From positions 496,001-560,000 of the forward strand of contig NZ_JBAVHX010000004.1 of assembly GCF_049686335.1 (NCBI RefSeq): 64,000 nucleotides of DNA. The letters are read 5' to 3'. The stretch is from Buttiauxella sp049686335. GTDB lineage: Bacteria > Pseudomonadota > Gammaproteobacteria > Enterobacterales > Enterobacteriaceae. Below are positions 60,362 to 64,000 of this stretch, piece after piece. Below the pieces are notes generated by a model. The model was not told where the DNA came from. It made no database searches and was given only the letters and a program-made list of their open reading frames with translations. The translations under genes were made by a program, and so were the position numbers. Numbering within the stretch: position 1 is the stretch's first letter; each line of letters begins with the position of its first letter.

Positions 60362-60395
60362 AAAAAGCCGATCCGGAAACGGGTCGGCTTTTTTA
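60362..60395 (+). terminator. Rho-independent terminator of rne
   Basis: AAAAAGCCGATCC and GGGTCGGCTTTTT pair, with one G-T pair, around a short loop and end in a T run, 16 bp after rne. Confidence 0.92.
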
Positions 60396-60424
60396 TTGCC
60401 TGCGATCCCTGCTGAATCCAGAGT

Positions 60425-60458
60425 AAAAAAAAGCCCACTTCGGGGTGCTGAAGTGGGC
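60425..60458 (-). terminator. Rho-independent terminator of flgKL
   Basis: On the minus strand GCCCACTTC and GAAGTGGGC form a 9-bp stem with an 8-base loop, followed by eight T residues, about 47 bp after flgL. Confidence 0.93.
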
Positions 60459-60505
60459 ATATAAAGCGCACCCAGTTTCATGGCACGCCCAAAAAGGTAA
60501 AACTG

Positions 60506-61456
60506 TTATTTATTTAACTGGAACAGTGACATCCCTTGCATATCGCTGAAGGCTTTATAAGACGCCTGCAGCGCCGCCTGTTGCATCACGTAGGAAGAGA
60601 TTGCTGAGTTCCAGTCAACATCCACCAGGTCACTCATTTGCTGCGACTGACCCAATGCACGGTCACTGCCTAACTCGTCAAGCTTATCCAGCTCACTAAG
60701 CTGTGTGCCTAACTCCGCACGCACGGTCAGCACGTTGTTGAGTGAGTTTTTCAGGCCACGGTTGGTTTTATCAATCGCCCCTTTTTCAACGTCAGTCAAA
60801 TCTGCAGCAGGCTTTTTCAGCGCACTAATAGCGGAATCGAGCATATTAAATACGTTGGTCTCGGAGTCTGCGCCATCAGGCTCAGGTACGGCATTACTGG
60901 TGATAGAATTGAAAACCTGCGTACCGGTATGCCCAATGGTCATTGATCTAGCCGCATCCACCTGTTGAGTCACTTCCTGATCACCACCTTGATAAGCGAT
61001 GCTGTTTGCCCCACCGGTAAATGGAGCAGACTCGGTTTTATATCCAGCAAAAATATAGCGCCCGTTACCGTCAGTACTGTTGGCAAGGTTCAGAATTTGG
61101 TTGCGGATGCCTTCCAGGTCGGTTGCCAGTGATGCGCGGTCGTCATCGCTCAACGTACCGTTACCGGCGTAAACGATTTTCTCCTGCGCAGACTGAATAG
61201 AGGTGGTTACCTGCCCCAGCACGTTTTCTTCCAGAGACATTTTTTGCGTCGCAAAAGTACGAGCCAGCGCGTACTGACTGTTCTGTGCCTGAGCCTGAGA
61301 CAGCACCACCGCTTGCGATGCGGCAATTGGGTCATCAGAAGGCTTAGTCACACGCTTTCCGGTCGACATCTGCTCGCCGTAACGCAGCCACTCACTTTGT
61401 GAGTTGGTTACGCCACGCATATTCTGCTGGTACATCATTGCGGTACTGATGCGCAT
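60506..61456 (-). CDS. flgL: Flagellar hook-filament junction protein FlgL (HAP3)
   Basis: FlgL is the second junction protein between hook and filament. The 316-residue flagellin-like protein starts MRISTAMMYQQNMRGVTNSQ and ends FSDMQGMSLFQLNK, with coiled-coil terminal regions and a variable middle. It lies 16 bp after flgK and closes the operon before a strong terminator. Confidence 0.97.
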   Translation of the reverse strand: MRISTAMMYQQNMRGVTNSQSEWLRYGEQMSTGKRVTKPSDDPIAASQAVVLSQAQAQNSQYALARTFATQKMSLEENVLGQVTTSIQSAQEKIVYAGNGTLSDDDRASLATDLEGIRNQILNLANSTDGNGRYIFAGYKTESAPFTGGANSIAYQGGDQEVTQQVDAARSMTIGHTGTQVFNSITSNAVPEPDGADSETNVFNMLDSAISALKKPAADLTDVEKGAIDKTNRGLKNSLNNVLTVRAELGTQLSELDKLDELGSDRALGQSQQMSDLVDVDWNSAISSYVMQQAALQASYKAFSDMQGMSLFQLNK

Positions 61457-61472
61457 GCGCCAGATTCCTTAA

Positions 61473-63137
61473 TTAACGGATGGACAGTAACGCATCAAAC
61501 AGAGTTGATGCCGTCTGAAGAACCTGAGCATTCGCCAGGTAATACTGTTGGAAACGCTGCAAGTTACCGTACTCTTCGTCAAGGTTGACGCCAGAGATTG
61601 ACTGCTGTTGGTTACTCAATTGCGTGACCACATTATCTTGTGTCGTGCTGGTGACTTTCAGCGTGCTGGTTTTATTCCCCACATCACTGACGAGGCTTGC
61701 ATACGCGTCGTTAAACGATTTGTTGCCGCCGACGACTTTGCTGTTTTGCAGATCCAACAGTGCCTGAGCGTTACGGTTATCGCTTTCACCCTCACCTTTG
61801 GCGCCTGCTAATGCCAGCTTGCTTTCGTCGCTGATAGCTACGTTCATATTCACCACGGCGTTAGAGACCGGTTTGATGGTGAAGGAGTCATTTTTCAGAG
61901 GTTGAGATGCCCCTTTCACGGCAACGCTCAGACCATCAAAATCCAGCCCGGTCACATTGCCGTTAGCGTCAGCAGTGGTTTTGGCAGTGATTTTCGCGTT
62001 ATCCGATAAACGCGTTACCTGCCAGTCCTTGCCATCAAAGACCACGTTATAATCGCTTGCCTGGATCTTAGCGCTATCGGAGACAGTTGCGGTCAGTTCT
62101 GTTTTGGTCGGGTTCTTAGCGTTACTGACTACCGACGGGCTGCCGATGTTAAAGAACTTTTCACCCTGGTCGCCGTTAGCATCAAAACCCTGGCTGTGCT
62201 GTTTGTTAATCGCATCAGCGAATGTCAGGGCCAGTTGGCCCAGGCGATTACGCGCACTGTCCAAATCCTGAGAACGGAAAGTCAACATCCCACCCAGCGT
62301 ACCGCTGTTGAGTTGGTTTTCCGGGATTTCAGTGGTGCCTGAGACAGGATCAACATACGCAACCGTGGTGCGCGAAGGGTCAGCGCTTGATGACACAGCG
62401 GCCAGTTTGTTGGCTTTGTCACCCTGAACCAGGTTTAAACCGTTGGCGATAGAGACGTTATATGTACCGCCGTCCTGAACACTCACTTCGACGCCAACGA
62501 TCTGGTTGAGCTGGCTCACCAACTGGTCGCGTTGATCAAGCAGGTCGTTTGGTGCCGCACCCGCACCGACACCCGTCAGACGTGAAATCTGGTTATTGAG
62601 ATTGGCAATCTGGCTTGCGTAGTTATTGATTTGTTCCACGCTGCTCTGGATTGCGGTATTCACCTGCTTATCCTGATCGCGTAGATACTGATCGGTCACC
62701 TTAAACTGATTGACCAGACCGCTGGCATTACCCAGTAATGCCTGGCGCGCCGCCGGATCTTCAGAGTTACTGACCAGCGTTTGCAGACCGGTGAAGAAGC
62801 TTTGCATCGTCGTGGCGAGGGTATTGGTGGTGCCGGACAGCATGTTGTCAATCTTTGACATCTGCTGATACTGGGTACTCAGGCCACTGCTTTGCGTTTG
62901 TGCCGCACGCAGTTGGTTAGTGATGAACGCATCATATTCACGTTGCACACCGCTGACTTGCACGCCGTTCCCAATCCAGCCCCCGGCACCCAGCGTACTT
63001 TGCGACTGAGATAACACGGTAGTCTGGCGGGTATAGCCTGTGACGTTATAGTTAGAAATGTTGTTACTGACAGTATTCAGTGCCGCCTGGGCAGCACCCA
63101 GGCCACTCATGGCACTGTTAATCAGGCTACTGGACAT
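61473..63137 (-). CDS. flgK: Flagellar hook-associated protein FlgK (HAP1)
   Basis: FlgK is the first junction protein on the hook. The 554-residue product has the conserved N-terminal block LINSAMSGLGAAQAALNTVS, then NISNYNVTGYTRQ, and the C-terminal LDEEYGNLQRFQQYYLANAQ ending LFDALLSIR; the middle is variable as usual. It is preceded by a FliA promoter in the flgJ-flgK gap and is co-transcribed with flgL. Confidence 0.97.
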   Translation of the reverse strand: MSSSLINSAMSGLGAAQAALNTVSNNISNYNVTGYTRQTTVLSQSQSTLGAGGWIGNGVQVSGVQREYDAFITNQLRAAQTQSSGLSTQYQQMSKIDNMLSGTTNTLATTMQSFFTGLQTLVSNSEDPAARQALLGNASGLVNQFKVTDQYLRDQDKQVNTAIQSSVEQINNYASQIANLNNQISRLTGVGAGAAPNDLLDQRDQLVSQLNQIVGVEVSVQDGGTYNVSIANGLNLVQGDKANKLAAVSSSADPSRTTVAYVDPVSGTTEIPENQLNSGTLGGMLTFRSQDLDSARNRLGQLALTFADAINKQHSQGFDANGDQGEKFFNIGSPSVVSNAKNPTKTELTATVSDSAKIQASDYNVVFDGKDWQVTRLSDNAKITAKTTADANGNVTGLDFDGLSVAVKGASQPLKNDSFTIKPVSNAVVNMNVAISDESKLALAGAKGEGESDNRNAQALLDLQNSKVVGGNKSFNDAYASLVSDVGNKTSTLKVTSTTQDNVVTQLSNQQQSISGVNLDEEYGNLQRFQQYYLANAQVLQTASTLFDALLSIR

Positions 63138-63177
63138 GAATTTTCCTTAGCGCGTTAATCATGATTCCTGTCAGTAA

Positions 63178-63204
63178 GTATCGGCAGCTCCCGGCAGGAC
63201 TTGA
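63178..63204 (-). promoter_or_regulatory. FliA (sigma-28) class 3 promoter of flgKL
   Basis: On the minus strand TCAAGTCC-N11-GCCGATAC agrees with the FliA consensus TAAAGTTT-N11-GCCGATAA, including the strongly conserved GCCGATA. It lies about 40 bp upstream of flgK, the place known for the flgKL promoter in E. coli and Salmonella. Confidence 0.8.
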
Positions 63205-63224
63205 GGGACACGCTCTAAATAAAT

Positions 63225-63253
63225 CGAGTTGCAGCCAACGCAACTGCAGCTCG
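63225..63253 (-). repeat. Inverted repeat after flgJ
   Basis: CGAGTTGCAG and CTGCAGCTCG pair at 9 of 10 positions around a 9-base loop, just beyond the flgJ stop. No T-run follows directly, so it may stabilise the 3' end or weakly terminate the flgB-J transcript. Confidence 0.55.
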
Positions 63254-63267
63254 AATTATGACGAGCG

Positions 63268-64000
63268 TCAGAACAAATTTGATAAGTCGTTGCTATACGC
63301 TTTAGCCACTTTCTCACCCATCGCTTTCATCTGTTGAATCATGCCGGTCAGTTTGCGGGCATAGTTAGGATCGGTGGCGTAACCTGCATTTTGTAAGGCT
63401 TGTGCGCCCTGCTCTGCGGTATTGGCATTGGTGACTGCGGCGTAACGCGGGTTGCGCGTCAGCAAGCCGACATAATCAGAAAGAGCTTCAAGATAAGAGC
63501 TGTAAACACGGAATTTGGCTTTCACCTTTTTCGCTTCACCGTTCTCATATTCCGTGGTGGTGATCTCCGTGACCGGCCCTTTCCAGTTGCTGCTGGCTTT
63601 GACACCAAACAGGTTAAAGCTCGGCTCACCTTTTTCGGTCAGGATCTGCCGCTGGCCCCAGCCTGATTCCAGCGCCGCTTGCGCAAGAATCAAATGATGC
63701 GGAATGCCACTTTGCTCACTGGCGAGTCGGGCCGGAAGCGAAAGCTGCGCCAGGAAGTCTTTGCTATCTCCAGTCAGCGGCTCTTCGTTAGAAGGCGCTT
63801 TCGGGATAGCCTGGCGCACCATTTGCGTTAACGTCTGGTTCTGGAAACTGGTCACAGTTTGCATATCAAACTTCATCGGCACTTTGCCTGCATCTTCCGA
63901 TGGGTCGGCATTGCCGCCCATTTGCTCGACCATCATATCGGCCAGCCCAAGTCCCTTAGAACTGAGCTGTTGCGCGATTTGCTGGTCGTAGATGCTGGTG
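63268..64000 (-). CDS. flgJ: Flagellar peptidoglycan hydrolase FlgJ, N-terminus beyond the window
   Basis: FlgJ is the rod-capping protein whose C-terminal glucosaminidase domain opens the cell wall for the rod. About 244 C-terminal residues are present. The right edge cuts the frame inside the rod-cap part (TSIYDQQIAQQL, LGLADMMVEQM), followed by the enzyme domain with LSLPARLASEQSGIPHHLIL, AALESGWGQRQILTE (catalytic Glu) and YAAVTNANTAEQGAQALQNA. It ends AYSNDLSNLF. The in-frame Met at about 63936 is internal, not the start. Confidence 0.96.
   Translation of the reverse strand, partial: TSIYDQQIAQQLSSKGLGLADMMVEQMGGNADPSEDAGKVPMKFDMQTVTSFQNQTLTQMVRQAIPKAPSNEEPLTGDSKDFLAQLSLPARLASEQSGIPHHLILAQAALESGWGQRQILTEKGEPSFNLFGVKASSNWKGPVTEITTTEYENGEAKKVKAKFRVYSSYLEALSDYVGLLTRNPRYAAVTNANTAEQGAQALQNAGYATDPNYARKLTGMIQQMKAMGEKVAKAYSNDLSNLF

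Noticed and set aside
1..64000. CRISPR arrays, tRNA genes, insertion sequences
   Set aside because: No regularly spaced direct repeats, cloverleaf-like sequences with CCA ends, or transposase frames were seen.

Overview
The window is a 64 kb stretch of enterobacterial chromosome from a member of the Enterobacteriaceae close to Escherichia, Salmonella, Enterobacter, Kluyvera and Buttiauxella. Almost every gene has a recognisable E. coli K-12 counterpart in the same order and relative orientation (the icd-to-flgJ interval). The genus cannot be settled by eye. No tRNA, rRNA, CRISPR array, insertion sequence or phage structural gene was seen.

Layout, left to right. (1) 1-410: an AT-rich, truncated serine-acetyltransferase-like gene ending just beyond the 3' end of icd, a place where phages are known to integrate in relatives. 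(2) 593-9800: icd, then rluE, nudJ, mnmA, hflD, purB, the phoP-phoQ two-component system (with a clear PhoP box) and roxA. (3) 9848-10564: an AT-rich gene for a YopT-like (peptidase C58) cysteine protease, inserted between roxA and pepT and with its own promoter-like site and palindrome. (4) 10658-18080: pepT, the spermidine/putrescine importer potABCD (potA has an apparent one-base deletion near its original start), a possible 40-residue membrane protein, cobB and nagK. (5) 18124-28718: lolCDE, ycfT, mfd, ldtC, and the divergent pair bhsA/comR. (6) 28770-33229: an iron-acquisition insert absent from E. coli K-12 at this locus, with a siderophore-interacting ferric reductase and the aerobactin receptor iutA sharing a promoter region with a Fur box, followed by a Gfo/Idh/MocA oxidoreductase. 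No aerobactin synthesis genes are in the window. (7) 33380-42102: ycfJ, ndh, the hinT-ycfL-lpoB-thiK-nagZ-ycfP operon and fhuE. (8) 42336-48345: ptsG with conserved Mlc, CRP and SgrS signals, then pabC-mltG-tmk-holB-tatD. (9) 48460-54590: the fatty-acid cluster yceD-rpmF-plsX-fabH-fabD-fabG-acpP-fabF. (10) 54789-60346: maf (yceF), rluC, and rne with its long autoregulatory leader. (11) 60506-64000: flgL, flgK and the C-terminal part of flgJ, which runs off the right edge.

Functionally the window is mostly housekeeping: tRNA and rRNA modification (rluE, rluC, mnmA), envelope assembly and turnover (lolCDE, ldtC, lpoB, mltG, nagZ, nagK), lipid synthesis, DNA repair (mfd), RNA decay (rne) and flagellar hook-filament assembly. 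The accessory signal is limited to three places: the left edge, the C58 protease gene, and the siderophore-uptake insert. Short palindromic REP-like repeats of one family recur in at least five intergenic gaps, and a different repeat of about 100 bp lies between fhuE and ptsG.
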